Both the position numbers and the translations under genes were made by a program. A stretch of 64,000 nt of DNA. Source: Chrysomallon squamiferum. Lineage: Eukaryota > Mollusca > Gastropoda > Neomphalida > Peltospiridae. Below the pieces are notes generated by a model, which worked only from the letters and a program-made list of their open reading frames with translations, ran no database searches and had not been told where the DNA came from. The DNA is taken from the NCBI GenBank assembly GCA_012295275.1, contig CM022677.1:14817943-14881942 (forward strand), read 5' to 3'. Each line of letters begins with the position of its first letter. Within the stretch, counting starts at the first letter, position 1. Shown in pieces: positions 48,105 through 62,700 of this stretch.

Positions 48105-49839
48105 AGATACACAGATGCGCACACAGCTTGATGACAATAGACACACAGATTATAAAACAGTCTTTGATAATGACGATACAGACATAGACAAATACGCACC
48201 TACATATAACGTATACACATTAACAGAATAATGGATACTAGAGGTGGCGATAGATATGTATAGACAGATTAATAAACACCGACTATGATAATAGATACAC
48301 ATACTGGGTGATACATACCAACAAAAAGCAAGATATACTGATATAGACTGATACGAACCTACAGATAACGATAGTTACAGACACTGTTTAATACACACTT
48401 TCAAATAACGAAGACCAATACACAGATAAACACCTACAGATAGCCATTGATATAGACATGAACATACTTACACCTAGAGATCGATATAGAGACATATATA
48501 GATTGATAAACATCTAGATAACAATAGATATATAGTTTGATAAAAACCGACAGATAACGATAGATACAGATACAGATAGATAAACATCTACAGATAACAA
48601 TAGATAAATACTTTGATAAAAACCGACAGATAACGATAGATATAGATATAGTTTCATAAACACCTGTAGATAACGATAGATACAGATACAGATAGATACA
48701 CACCTACAGATAACAGTAGATACAGATACAGAGAGATAAACATCTATAGATAACAATAGATACAGATATAGTTTGATAAACACATGCAGATAACGATAGA
48801 TACACATACAGATAGATAAACACCTACAGATAATAATAGATACAGATACAGATAGATAAACACCTACAGACAACGATAGATACAGATACAGATCGATAAA
48901 CACCTACAGATAAGAATAGATACTGATAGGGATAGATAAACACCTACATATAACAATACATACAGATACAGATAGATACACACCAACAGATAACAATAGG
49001 TACAGATACAGATAGATAAACATATACAGATAACGATACACACAGATACAGATAGATAAACACATACAGATTACGACAGACACAGATACAGATAGATAAA
49101 CACCTACAGATAACAATAGACACAGATACAGAAATATAAACACCTACAGATAACAACAGACACAGATACAGATAGATAAACACCTACAGATAACAATAGA
49201 CACAGATACAGATAGATAAACACCTACTGATAACAATAAATACAGATAGATCAACACCTACAGATAAGGATAGATACAGATACAGATAGATAAACACCTA
49301 CTGATAACAATAAATACAGATAGATAAACATCTACATATAAGAATAGATACAGATACAGATAGATAAACACCTACAGATAACAATAAATACAGATAGATA
49401 AACATCTACAGATAACGATAGATACAGATACAGATAGATAAACACCTACAGATAACAATAGACACAGATACAGAAATATAAACACCTACAAATAACGATA
49501 GTCACAGATACAGATAGATAAACACCTACAGATAACAATAGACACAGATACAGATAGATACACACCTACTGATAACGATAGACACAGATACAGATAGATC
49601 AACACCTACAGATAAGGATAGATACAGATACAGATAGATAAACACCTACTGATAACGATAGATACAGATATAGATAGATAAACACCTATAGATAACGATA
49701 GACACAGACACAGATAGATAAACACCTGTAGATAACGATAAACACAGATACAGATAGATAAACACCCCCTGATAACGATAGATACAGATATAGATAGATA
49801 AACACCTACAGATAACGATAGATATAGATACAGATAGAT

Positions 49840-51040
49840 ACACACCTACAGATAACAATAGATACAGATATAGTTTGATAAACACATGCACATAACGATA
49901 GATACGGATACAGTTTGATAAACACCTGTAGATAATGATAGATAGAGATATAGATTAATAAACACCTCTAGATAACGATAGATACAGTTACAGATAGATA
50001 AACATCTACAGATAACGATAGATACAGATAGATAAACACCTACAGAAAATAGATACAGATACAGATAGATAAACATCTACATATAACAACAGATACAGAT
50101 ACAAATAGATAAACATCTCCAGATAACGATAGACACAGATACAGATAGATAAACACCTACAGAATAGAACAGACACAGATACAGATAGATAAACAGCTAC
50201 AGATAACAATAGATACAGACAGATAAACATCTACAGATAACAATAGACACAGACACACATATATAAACACCTACAGATAACGATAGATACACATACAGAT
50301 AGATAAACACCTACTGATAACGATAGATACAGATATAGATAGATAAAGACCTACAGATAACGATAGATACAGATAAATATAGATAAACACCTGTAGATAA
50401 CGATAGACACAGATACAGATAGATAAACACCTACTGATAATGATAGATACATATATAGATAGATAAACACCTACAGATAACGATAGATACAGATATAGAT
50501 AGATAAACACCTACAGATAACGATAGATAGAGATACAGATAGATAAACACCTACAGATAAGGATAGATACAGATATAGTTTGATAAACACATGCAGATAA
50601 CGATAGATACAGATACAGATAGATACACACCTACAGATAACAATAGATACAGATATAGTTTGATAAACACATGCACATAACGATAGATACAGATACAGTT
50701 TGATAAACACCTGTAGATAATGATAGATACAGATATAGATTAATAAACACCTCTAGATAACGATAGATACAGTTACAGATAGATAAACATCTACAGATAA
50801 CGATAGATACAGATAGATAAACACCTACAGAAAATAGATACAGATACAGATAGATAAACATCTACATATAACAACAGATACAGATACAAATAGATAAACA
50901 TCTCCAGATAACGATAGACACAGATACAGATAGATAAACAGCTACAGATAACAATAGATACAGACAGATAAACATCTACAGATAACAATAGACACAGACA
51001 CACATATATAAACACCTACAGATAACGATAGATACACATA
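49840..51040. repeat. 785-bp higher-order repeat, two copies
   Basis: Sequence from about 49846-50230 recurs 785 bases later (50631-51015). One monomer is missing in the second copy, which changes the offset to about 745 after that point. Confidence 0.85.
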
Positions 51041-51249
51041 CAGATAGATAAACACCTACTGATAACGATAGACACAGATACAGATAGATAAACACCTACT
51101 GATAATGATAGATACATATATAGATAGATAAACACCTACAGATAACGATAGATACAGATATAGATAGATAAACATCTACTGATAACGATAGATAGAGATA
51201 TAGATAGATAAACACCTACAGATAACGATAGATACAGATACAGATAGAT

Positions 51250-54200
51250 AAACACCTACAGATAAGGATAGATACAGATATAGTTTGATAAACACATGCA
51301 GATAACGATAGATACAGATATAGTTTGATAAACACCTGTAGATAATGATAGAAACAGATATAGATTGATAAACACCTGTAGATAATGATAGATACAGATA
51401 TAGATTGATAAACATCTACACATAGCAATATATACAGATATAGATTGATAAACATCTACAGATAACGATAGATACAGATATAGTTTGATAAACACATGCA
51501 GATAACGATAGATACAGATACAGATAGATAAACATTTACAGATAACGATAGACACAGATATAGTTTGATAAACATCTACAGATAACGATAAATACAGATA
51601 TAGATTGATAAACATCTACAGATAAGAATAAATACAGATATAGATTGATAAACATCTACAGATAACGATAGATACAGATACAGATAGATAAACACATGCA
51701 GATAACAACAGATAGAGATATAGATAGATAAACATATGCAGATAACAATAGACACAGATACAGATAGATAAACACCTACAGATAACAGTAGATACAGATA
51801 GACAAACATCTACAGATAACGATAGATACAGATACAGATAGATAAAAACCTAAAGATAACAATAGACACAGATACAGATATATAAACACATACAGATAAC
51901 AATAGACACAGATACAGATAGATAAACACCTACTGATAACGACAGATATAGATATAGATAGATAAACACCTACAGATAACGATAGATGCAGATATAGTTT
52001 GATAAACACCTGCAGAAAACGACAGATACAGATACAGATAGATAAACATCTACAGATAATAATAGACACAGATACAGATATAGTTTGATAAACACATGCA
52101 CATAACGATAGATACAGATACAGATAGATAAACACCTACAGATAATAATAGATACAGATACAGATAGATACACACCTACTGATAACGATAAATACAGATA
52201 CAGATAGATAAACACATGCATATAACAATAGACAGAGATATAGATAGATAAACACCTATAGGTAACGATAGATACAGATAGATAAACACCTACAGATAAG
52301 GATAGATACAGATATAGTTTGATAAACACATGCAGATAACGATAGATACAGATATAGTTTGATAAACACCTGTAGATAATGATAGAAACAGATATAGATT
52401 GATAAACACCTGTAGATAATGATAGATACAGATATAGATTGATAAACATCTACACATAGCAATATATACAGATATAGATTGATAAACATCTACAGATAAC
52501 GATAGATACAGATATAGTTTGATAAACACATGCAGATAACGATAGATACAGATACAGATAGATAAACATTTACAGATAACGATAGACACAGATATAGTTT
52601 GATAAACATCTACAGATAACGATAAATACAGATATAGATTGATAAACATCTACAGATAAGAATAAATACAGATATAGATTGATAAACATCTACAGATAAC
52701 GATAGATACAGATACAGATAGATAAACACATGCAGATAACAACAGATAGAGATATAGATAGATAAACATATGCAGATAACAATAGACACAGATACAGATA
52801 GATAAACACCTACAGATAACAGTAGATACAGATAGACAAACATCTACAGATAACGATAGATACAGATACAGATAGATAAAACCTAAAGATAACAATAGAC
52901 ACAGATACAGATATATAAACACATACAGATAACAATAGACACAGATACAGATAGATAAACACCTACTGATAACGACAGATATAGATATAGATAGATAAAC
53001 ACCTACAGATAACGATAGATGCAGATATAGTTTGATAAACACCTGCAGAAAACGACAGATACAGATACAGATAGATAAACATCTACAGATAATAATAGAC
53101 ACAGATACAGATATAGTTTGATAAACACATGCACATAACGATAGATACAGATACAGATAGATAAACACCTACAGATAATAATAGATACAGATACAGATAG
53201 ATACACACCTACTGATAACGATAAATACAGATACAGATAGATAAACACATGCATATAACAATAGACAGAGATATAGATAGATAAACACCTATAGGTAACG
53301 ATAGATACAGATAGATAAACACCTACAGATAAGGATAGATACAGATATAGTTTGATAAACACATGCAGATAACGATAGATACAGATATAGTTTGATAAAC
53401 ACCTGTAGATAATGATAGATACAGATATAGATTGATAAACACCTGTAGATAATGATAGATACAGATATAGATTGATAAACATCTACACATAGCAATATAT
53501 ACAGATATAGATTGACAAACATCTACAGATAACGATAGATACAGATATAGTTTGATAAACACATGCAGATAACGATAGATACAGATACAGATAGATAAAC
53601 ATTTACAGATAACGATAGACACAGATATAGTTTGATAAACATCTACAGATAACGATAAATACAGATATAGATTGATAAACATCTACAGATAAGAATAAAT
53701 ACAGATATAGATTGATAAACATCTACAGATAACGATAGATACAGATACAGATAGATAAACACATGCAGATAACAACAGATAGAGATATAGATAGATAAAC
53801 ATATGCAGATAACAATAGACACAGATACAGATAGATAAACACCTACAGATAACAGTAGATACAGATAGACAAACATCTACAGATAACGATAGATACAGAT
53901 ACAGATAGATAAAAACCTAAAGATAACAATAGACACAGATACAGATATATAAACACATACAGATAACAATAGACACAGATACAGATAGATAAACACCTAC
54001 TGATAACGACAGATATAGATATAGATAGATAAACACCTACAGATAACGATAGATGCAGATATAGTTTGATAAACACCTGCAGAAAACGACAGATACAGAT
54101 ACAGATAGATAAACATCTACAGATAATAATAGACACAGATACAGATATAGTTTGATAAACACATGCACATAACGATAGATACAGATACAGATAGATAAAC

Positions 54201-54340
54201 ACCTACAGATAATAATAGATACAGATACAGATAGATACACACCTACTGATAACGATAAATACAGATACAGATAGATAAACACATGCATATAACAATAGAC
54301 AGAGATATAGATAGATAAACACCTATAGGTAACGATAGAT
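51250..54340. repeat. 1034-bp higher-order repeat, three copies
   Basis: Near-identical blocks start about 51256, 52290 and 53323 (offsets 1034 and 1033). Each has about 26 monomers in the same variant order. The one-base difference is a GATAAAAACC/GATAAAACC length change in the middle copy. Confidence 0.9.
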
Positions 54341-54549
54341 ACAGATAGATAAACACCTGTAGATAACGATAGACACAGATACAGATATATAAACACCTAC
54401 TGATAACGATAGATACAGATACAGATAGATAAACACCTACAGATAACGATAGATACAGATAGAGATAGATAAACACATGGAGATACAGCTGAATTGATGT
54501 GTCTTTACTTACAACAATATACAAACTGATGGATTAATGCGGAAATGCA

Positions 54550-54550
<1 letters not shown>

Positions 54551-54628
<78 letters not shown>

Positions 54629-54643
54629 TTCTCTCTCTCTCTC
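54551..54643. repeat. (CT)n microsatellite
   Basis: About 45 CT units with two interruptions, at the array 2/unit B junction. Confidence 0.95.
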
Positions 54644-54774
54644 AAACACAGATATCACTTAGTCTAAAAATGATAGAAATTGTAAATTAAGTTGTTTTCT
54701 TATTTGCTATGTGTCCTATACTCTTTGAATTCAAAGTAAATTTTAGATGATTCCTCACCACTGTTTTAATAAAT

Positions 54775-54896
54775 TGTACCTAAAATGCAGCGACACGGAG
54801 TCACCTGGTGAGTGATGACACCCCCACCTCGTAGTGGCTAATACGGTAATTTTTACTTGAAAATGGATTACCGGGGGACTGTTCACCATAGGTACA
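54775..54896. repeat. 122-bp compact element (copy B)
   Basis: Same ends (TGTACCT/AGGTACA) and length as 40879-41000. It has two substitutions, one in the loop and one beside the internal stem. Confidence 0.5.
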
Positions 54897-55330
54897 AAAT
54901 ATCAGTTTTAATTGTTATTCAATAAATTCTATCTATCTATCTGTGTGTGTATATACGCACATACGCGAACACGCACACACACACATTATTTAGAAACAAT
55001 ACGTGTTCTAGCATTCACAAACATATACCTAAAGAAGCAGATACATACACTCATACATGCATGTACACATACAAGCACGCACACACATAAATATATTCGT
55101 TCTCTCTGAAACTGTCGTTTGCCTCTTTCCTACATTCCTCATTTGACTATATGCAAATTAGCGTTTTCTGCAGGAAGTACTCGTTTGATGATACGGAGAG
55201 TCCGAGGGAGAGATGATTTGGAAACCGTTTCTCACTTCTCCGTTCCAAAATATTTAAAGAATACGTTTACGTGTGGAATAAATTATGAAAATTGAATTTT
55301 TCTGTTACAGGTTTTTAAGCCAAAAAGGGT

Positions 55331-56380
<1,050 letters not shown>

Positions 56381-56463
56381 GTTCAGTGCGACGGAAGTAA
56401 AAGCGCTAATGAATATTCATAACAGTACCTTTCACGTCACATAGGTCTGACCTATATTTCATA

Positions 56464-57200
56464 ATGGCGGAAAGAAATAAATGTTCTATGAGTGAACAGT
56501 ATCCACTTTTACGTCAGTTCACATTATGGATATGTCTGTAAGATGGAAGACGTTAACGAAGTCGTCAGTGAGATTTGTTATACAACAGCAACTTTATTTT
56601 CACTCACTAGAACGACCAGATTTAGTTTTTGTGTAGATGGTGAGTCACCGAAAACAGCAACTTTATTTTCACTCACTAGAACGTTGATGTTAACTGAAAT
56701 TAATTATTTTTCAGAATACAATGGTATTAATGTATGATGTTGTGCCAATTTCCCACACATCTTATATTATATTCTACAGATGAGGAACTACGTTCAAGAC
56801 AAAAATGACTTATTTGTCACAAAAGTCTTCAATGGAAAGACGAATGTCACATGACTGGTTGTCTAGACACACTGACATAGGAACAGTTGGATGGACTGTG
56901 ATGTATGTGGCATTTCGTCAAAAACCTTTGGGAGAAATTTGTGTGCTTAATTTGTAGACTACAATGTTATTAATTTCATTGGAATCTAATTGGTTTTTTT
57001 TTTTTTTGGGGGGCTTGATTTTGTGTTTACTGTCCTGTTACTCAGCATTTCCCTAATGTTTTGTTTTTTCAATGAATTCATATAGATTTTTTTGTTTATT
57101 CATCATCAGTTTTGTAATGAAATACATTTGACATCAGCTGTCTTACTGTTTCAGTTATTTATTGTATATTTAGCACTGATAAAAATAACCTTTTACATAA
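56464..57200 (+). pseudogene. Unit B copy of the small candidate gene, deleted
   Basis: ATGGCGG (56464), the early donor (now GTAAGA) and the MEDVNEVVSEIC start (about 56543) are kept. After GATGGTGAGTCACC the sequence joins a 30-base duplicate and then the last acceptor region (TTAATTATTTTTCAG), so the middle exons are missing. The 3' part, including AATTTGTAGAC and the AT-rich UTR, is retained. If transcribed unspliced it gives an 81-codon frame that has no counterpart in unit A. Confidence 0.45.
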
Positions 57201-57336
57201 GTGAATGCATTGTGTTGTAAATCTTACTTTTTCTACATGACAATTTACAGTGATATACGGCATGAACTTCAGGTCACCTATCTGAATCATCTCAGAAACA
57301 TTCAAAGTTGATAATGCCACAGAACTGATAAAAACC

Positions 57337-58560
57337 ACTATGGTAGAATGAACTAACAGGAACGATAACTCGTAACGGCATAAATTACGTCACGGGGAAA
57401 AAAAAAAAGTCTCCAAAAATGTCTTCGATTTCATGGAGACAAACAACACCTAAATGTTCTTTTCTGCTGGGTTCTGACAGGGGGAACATTAACAATTACA
57501 AAAGTTAATACATTAATCTTATTCCGCATTATAATTTCAGTTTATTATGCACAAAAATAATCCAGTTTGAAAAGTTTGATCAAGTTGAAAAAGTAGTTAC
57601 GAAATGCGCGCGAATTCATGGTTTAGTAAGATGAACAACCATCCTTATCTTTATCAGTGTTAATCATAAAAAGTTCAGAAAACAGACGTAAAATAATTGA
57701 ATTTGGAATTTTAAAAATTTTCGTTAGCTCACGGAAACTTCCGATTGAGATAATAGATAGTTGGCAACTTTTAAATGCGTATGCCTGCATAATGTAATCA
57801 ATGCTACATGGATTATTGAAAGTAATTTGGGGAAATATATCATTTAATCAATGTCTCGTATACATAGATGTCTATTATTGAGTAGAAATTGCTACAAATG
57901 TCGAAACCTTTTTTTTTTTTTTTTTTCATAACTTTGACGTCATACCATCTCTTACATGTTTCGTACTATACATTTTTGTCAGATAGTATTACGACGTCGC
58001 CAGGCAAAAAAAAAAAATAAATAAATAAATAAATTAAAATAAATAAAATAAATAAATAAATAAAATAATAATAATAATATAATATAATAAAATAAATAAT
58101 TTTCACAGACACTGCCGCGTGAATATGAAGATGACTGTTCTCATTAGGTACCATAATGTGGACATGTTATTCTGTTAAAACTCCCTTGTGGACAGTTCTG
58201 AGTACGTAGTTGTAATACGATACTTGAAACCATCATAATTCTTTTTTTTTTTTTTTTTTAAATAACATTTATTTCCATTTTCAATGCATTAAAATACAGG
58301 TAAAAAGCAAACAGATCACGGGTTATTTGAATGTTTGCCTTGATACATTCATTATAACGCTTGAATGAAGCAGTTTTACAACAGAAAAAAAAATAATAAT
58401 AAAAAAGTAAAAAAAAATAAAATAAAGTTAAAAATGAAATTTTCACTCTTTTTCGTTAAAACAAAAAGCATTCACCTTCTAAAACATGTTCTATTATGTA
58501 TGCAAACAATGAGTTTCCTATTTGTATTTTTATAAAATCATTGGTTCATGCTAACTATGG
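57337..58560. mobile_element. Non-autonomous DNA transposon with TIRs and target duplication
   Basis: The element spans 57344-58553 (1210 bp). Its ends are TAGAATGAACTAA and, at the right, the inverted TAGCATGAACCAA (11 of 13 identical). It is flanked by ACTATGG at 57337-57343 and 58554-58560. Unit A has one ACTATGG (43909-43915) with matching flanks on both sides, a clean empty site. The interior holds poly(T), AAAT repeats and no open transposase. Flanks allow a 7- or 8-bp duplication; 8 bp would fit hAT. Confidence 0.8.
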
Positions 58561-58742
58561 TTCTAAAATAAATAAATAAATAAATAAATGCTATGTTTTT
58601 GAATAGATTTTTACGGTGGTTTCTGATGTCTGTGGTATTTGTTGCAGCGCGCATTGTTGTTGAATTGATACTGGAAGCAAACTTACCATAATAATTAATA
58701 TTTTACAACTATTTTTATTCATTTCGAAAATATACAAAGTTT

Positions 58743-58826
58743 CCGCCATGTAAACCAATGACGTTATATTCGGTAATTTCCGTATTCCTGGCGGGTATAA
58801 ATATGACGTCAACAATTGAAATCAGT
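58743..58826 (+). promoter_or_regulatory. TATA/CRE promoter, unit B copy
   Basis: Elements in order are CCGCCA, AACCAATGACGT, TGGCGG (inverted to the first), TATAAATA (58796-58803), TGACGTCA (58804-58811) and TCAGT (58822-58826). The distance from the first T of TATA to the initiator A is 28 bases, the standard spacing. A donor-like CTGAAG|GTGAAT follows. The downstream product is unclear. Confidence 0.5.
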
Positions 58827-59569
58827 GTGACTCGATCGCTTGCTTGGAGAAAGATGTCCTTCTGAAGGTGAATGTGATTGTTAATTCTGTTTTAATTTTT
58901 AGACTAATATTTCTGTGTTTAGCAATTCTTGGATTATTAAGTACTGGATTATTTACTTTGTTGTTACTAATTCTGCTGGATATTGTCCGTGAGTACAAAA
59001 AACTAATTCTGTTTTGTTTTGTTTTTCAGGAACTTCGTCTAAATGCTAGAAATAAACTGTGGTTATTGATCGGGAATCAGTTTTCAAAATTGGCATTTTA
59101 TATCAAATTTGGCATACTCCGATCTATACTACATTTGCGAACCGTCTAAATTTGCGTCTGAATTATAGTATAACTTTTTGTTTTTATTACTTTTTATGTT
59201 TTTTGTTTTGATGACGCTTCTAAATTTAATAATAATAATTATGATAGTTACTTAGTAAACAGTATACGACACAAAGTAAATTATCATTTAATTTATATAG
59301 TTATTTTATATTTAGATATTATAGACAGACAGACTCACAGACACACACACAGACATAGATAGGTTGTGGATAGAGACATTCAAAAGCTTTTATTCATGAA
59401 CACAGATTTACAGATTAACGGATACATAATGACCGATGGAAACATACAGTAAGATACACATACAATATATATTTCTATTTGGAGATAACTATACATACAC
59501 GTATGAATTGCTATGTAAGGTGATATATACTAAAGGAGACTGATATCAGACAACAACAGACATAACCAT

Positions 59570-59765
59570 ACTGGCATTTTTACACCAAATTTGGCATCCT
59601 CCGATCTATGTTACACTGGCGAACCGTCTAAATTTGCGTCTGAATTATAGTATAACTTTTTGTTATTATTATATTTTAATTTTTTTGTTTTGATGACGCT
59701 TCTAAATTTAATAATAATTATTATGATAGTTACTTAGAAAAAGAATATACAACACAAAGCAGATT
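59570..59765. repeat. Third partial copy of the unit end
   Basis: The stretch ATTTTTACACCAAATTTGGC through the TTACTTAG region matches 44578-44750 and 59093-59270. It lies between two pieces of array-like sequence, showing that the unit/array junction has itself been duplicated. Confidence 0.75.
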
Positions 59766-59799
59766 ATAATTTTATTTAGATTAGTACACACATACACAT

Positions 59800-62700
59800 A
59801 TATATACATTCATAACACATAAACATGATACATTTATGAACATTCTCAGAAATATTCGTTGATATAGAGACACATACGTACATAGGATATATATAGATAG
59901 AAAAACAAACCCAGATATATAGTGATAAACACCTACAGATAAAGATAGATACACACACATACATATAATGTTAAATAAACATATAGATTAATAATACATA
60001 ATATAACCATAATGGAGGCACATATACATAACGATATAACTATATATAGGCTCCAACATACAAATACTGATAGACATAGATATAGATTAATACCTACCAA
60101 CAGATAACAACAGATACACATACAAATTGATAAACATGTACAGATACAGATACAGATACAGATACATATAGATTAATACACACATACAATTATGGATACA
60201 GATATAGATAAATACAGACTAACATTTAATAATAGACACACCTCCAGATAAATACAAACTTACATACAACTATAGTTAAATCTATACATTAATACACATT
60301 TACACATAACGATACATACAGACATAAATACCACCTATTCATATAATGAAGTATCATATATAAATTGACAACATTGACAGGTAACAACAGAAACAGACAT
60401 ATTGTCAAACACTTACAGACAACAAACAGAAACAGATATACTGACAAACACTTAGACATAACAATACAAACAGACATATTGACAAACACAGCTAACAACA
60501 GGAGATATATTGACAAAGACTTAGAGATAAAAATAGAAACACATATCTTGACTAACACCTACACATAACGACAGAAACAGATATACTGACAAACACTTAG
60601 ACATAACAATACAAACAGACATATTGACAATTACAGATAACAACACAGATATATTAACAAACACAGCTAACGACAGGAGATATATTGACAAAGACTTAGA
60701 GATAACAACAGAAACAGATATCTTGACTAACACCTACATATAACGACAGAAACAGATACACTGACAAACATTTAGAGATAACAACAAAAACAGATTTATT
60801 GACAAACAGTTACAGATAAGGAAAGAAACATATATACTGACAAAGACTTCCAGATAACGACAGAAACAGATATGTTGAAAACCACTTAAAGATAAGGACA
60901 GAAACAGAAATATTGAAAACCACTTAAAAATAAGGACAGAAACAGATATATTCACAAACACTTAAAGATAACAACACAAACACATATATTGACAAAGCCT
61001 TTCAGATAACGACAGAAACAGATATATTGACAAACACTTAAAGATCAGGACAGAAACAGATATATTGACAAACTCTAAAAAGATCAGGACAGAAACAGAT
61101 ATACTGACAAACTCTTAAAGATCAGGACAGACACAGATATATTGACAGACTCTTAAAGATCAGGACAGAGACAGATATACGCACAAACATTTAGAGATAA
61201 CAACAAAAACAGATATATTGACAAACAGTTACAGATACGGACAAAAACATATTGAAAACTATTTAAAGATAACAACAGAAACAGATATATTGAAAACCAC
61301 TTGCAGATAAGGACAGAAACAGATATATTGACAAACACAGGCAATGACAGAAAGACATACAAACAAATACTGACAGATAAGGACAGAAATAGATATCTTC
61401 ACTAACACTTACACATAACGACAGGAGCAGATATATTAACAAACATTGAAAGACAAATACAGAAATAGATTCCAAAACATTTACAGACAATGACAAAAAC
61501 AGACATATTGACAAACACCTAGAGATAACTACACAAACAGAAATATTGACAAAGACTTAGAGATAATGACAGAAACAGATATATTGAAAACCACTTAAAG
61601 ATAAGGACAGAAACAGATATATTGACAAAGACTTTCAGATAACGATAGAAACAGATATATTGACAAAGAATTAAAAAGATAAGGACAGAAACAGACAAAC
61701 TGACAAAGATTTAGAGATAACAACACAAACAGATATACTGACAAACATTTACAGATAAGGACAGAAACAGATATCTTCAGTAACACCTACACATAAGGAG
61801 AGAAACAGATATACTCACAAACATTTAGACATAACGACAAAAACAAATATATCAACAAACAGTTACAGATAAGGACAGAAACATATATTGAAAACTATTT
61901 AAAGATAACGACAGAAACAAATACATTGAAAACCACTTGAAGATAAGCTCAGAAATAGATATATTGACAAACGAGTTACACATAAAAAGAGAAACATATA
62001 TACTGACAAACACTTACACATAAAAACAGAAATAGATATATTGAGAAACAGTTACAGATAAAAACAGAAACATATATACTGACAAACACTTACACATAAA
62101 AACAGAAATATATATATTGACAAACAGTTGCAGATAAAAACAGAAACAGATATATTGACACAGTTACACATAGAAACAGAAACAGATATACAGACAAACA
62201 CAGACAGACACAAAAAGACATACTAACAAATACCGACAGATAAGGACAGAAATAGAAATCTTGACTAACACTTACACATAACGACAGGAGCAGATATATT
62301 AACAAACATTGAAAGACAAATACAGAAATAGATTCCAAAACATTTACAGACAATGACAAAAACAGACATATTGACAAACACCTAGAGATAACTACACAAA
62401 CAGATATATTGAGAAAGACTTACAGATAACGAAACAGATATATTGAAAACCACTTAAAGATAAGGACAGAAACAGATATATTGACAAAGACTTTCAGATA
62501 ACGACAGAAAGAGATATATTGACAGACTTAAAAAGATAACGACAGAAACAGACAAACTGACAAACACTTACAGATAATGACACAAATAGATATCTCGACT
62601 AACACATACACATAAGGACAGAAACAGATATACTGAGAAACATTTAGAGATAACAACAAAAACAGATTTATTGACAAACAGTTACAGATAAGGACAGAAA

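Larger units (their letters stand above)
44780..54480. repeat. Satellite array 2, ~40-bp monomer, 9.7 kb
   Basis: The monomer is typified by ACAGATAGATAAACACCTAC followed by AGATAACGATAGATACAGAT (40 bp). The left 3.2 kb is diverged and resembles array 1. From about 48.5 kb rightward the copies become regular. Higher-order repeats of 785 bp and 1034 bp lie at the right end. Because 40 is not a multiple of 3, open minus-strand frames repeat every 120 bases; they are not genes. Confidence 0.95.

Noticed and set aside
48500-54480. Many minus-strand open frames of 75-170 codons rich in Tyr, Leu, Ile, Ser and Cys
   Set aside because: They are translations of the 40-bp satellite monomer in all three frames, repeat with the array and have no independent starts.
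47900-54480. CRISPR-like array of regular repeats and spacers
   Set aside because: The whole monomer is repeated without unique spacers, and the context is animal DNA.
58844-59149. 101-codon hydrophobic frame in unit B
   Set aside because: It starts at TTG, crosses likely splice sites and is broken by a one-base insertion in unit A, so it is not conserved as protein.
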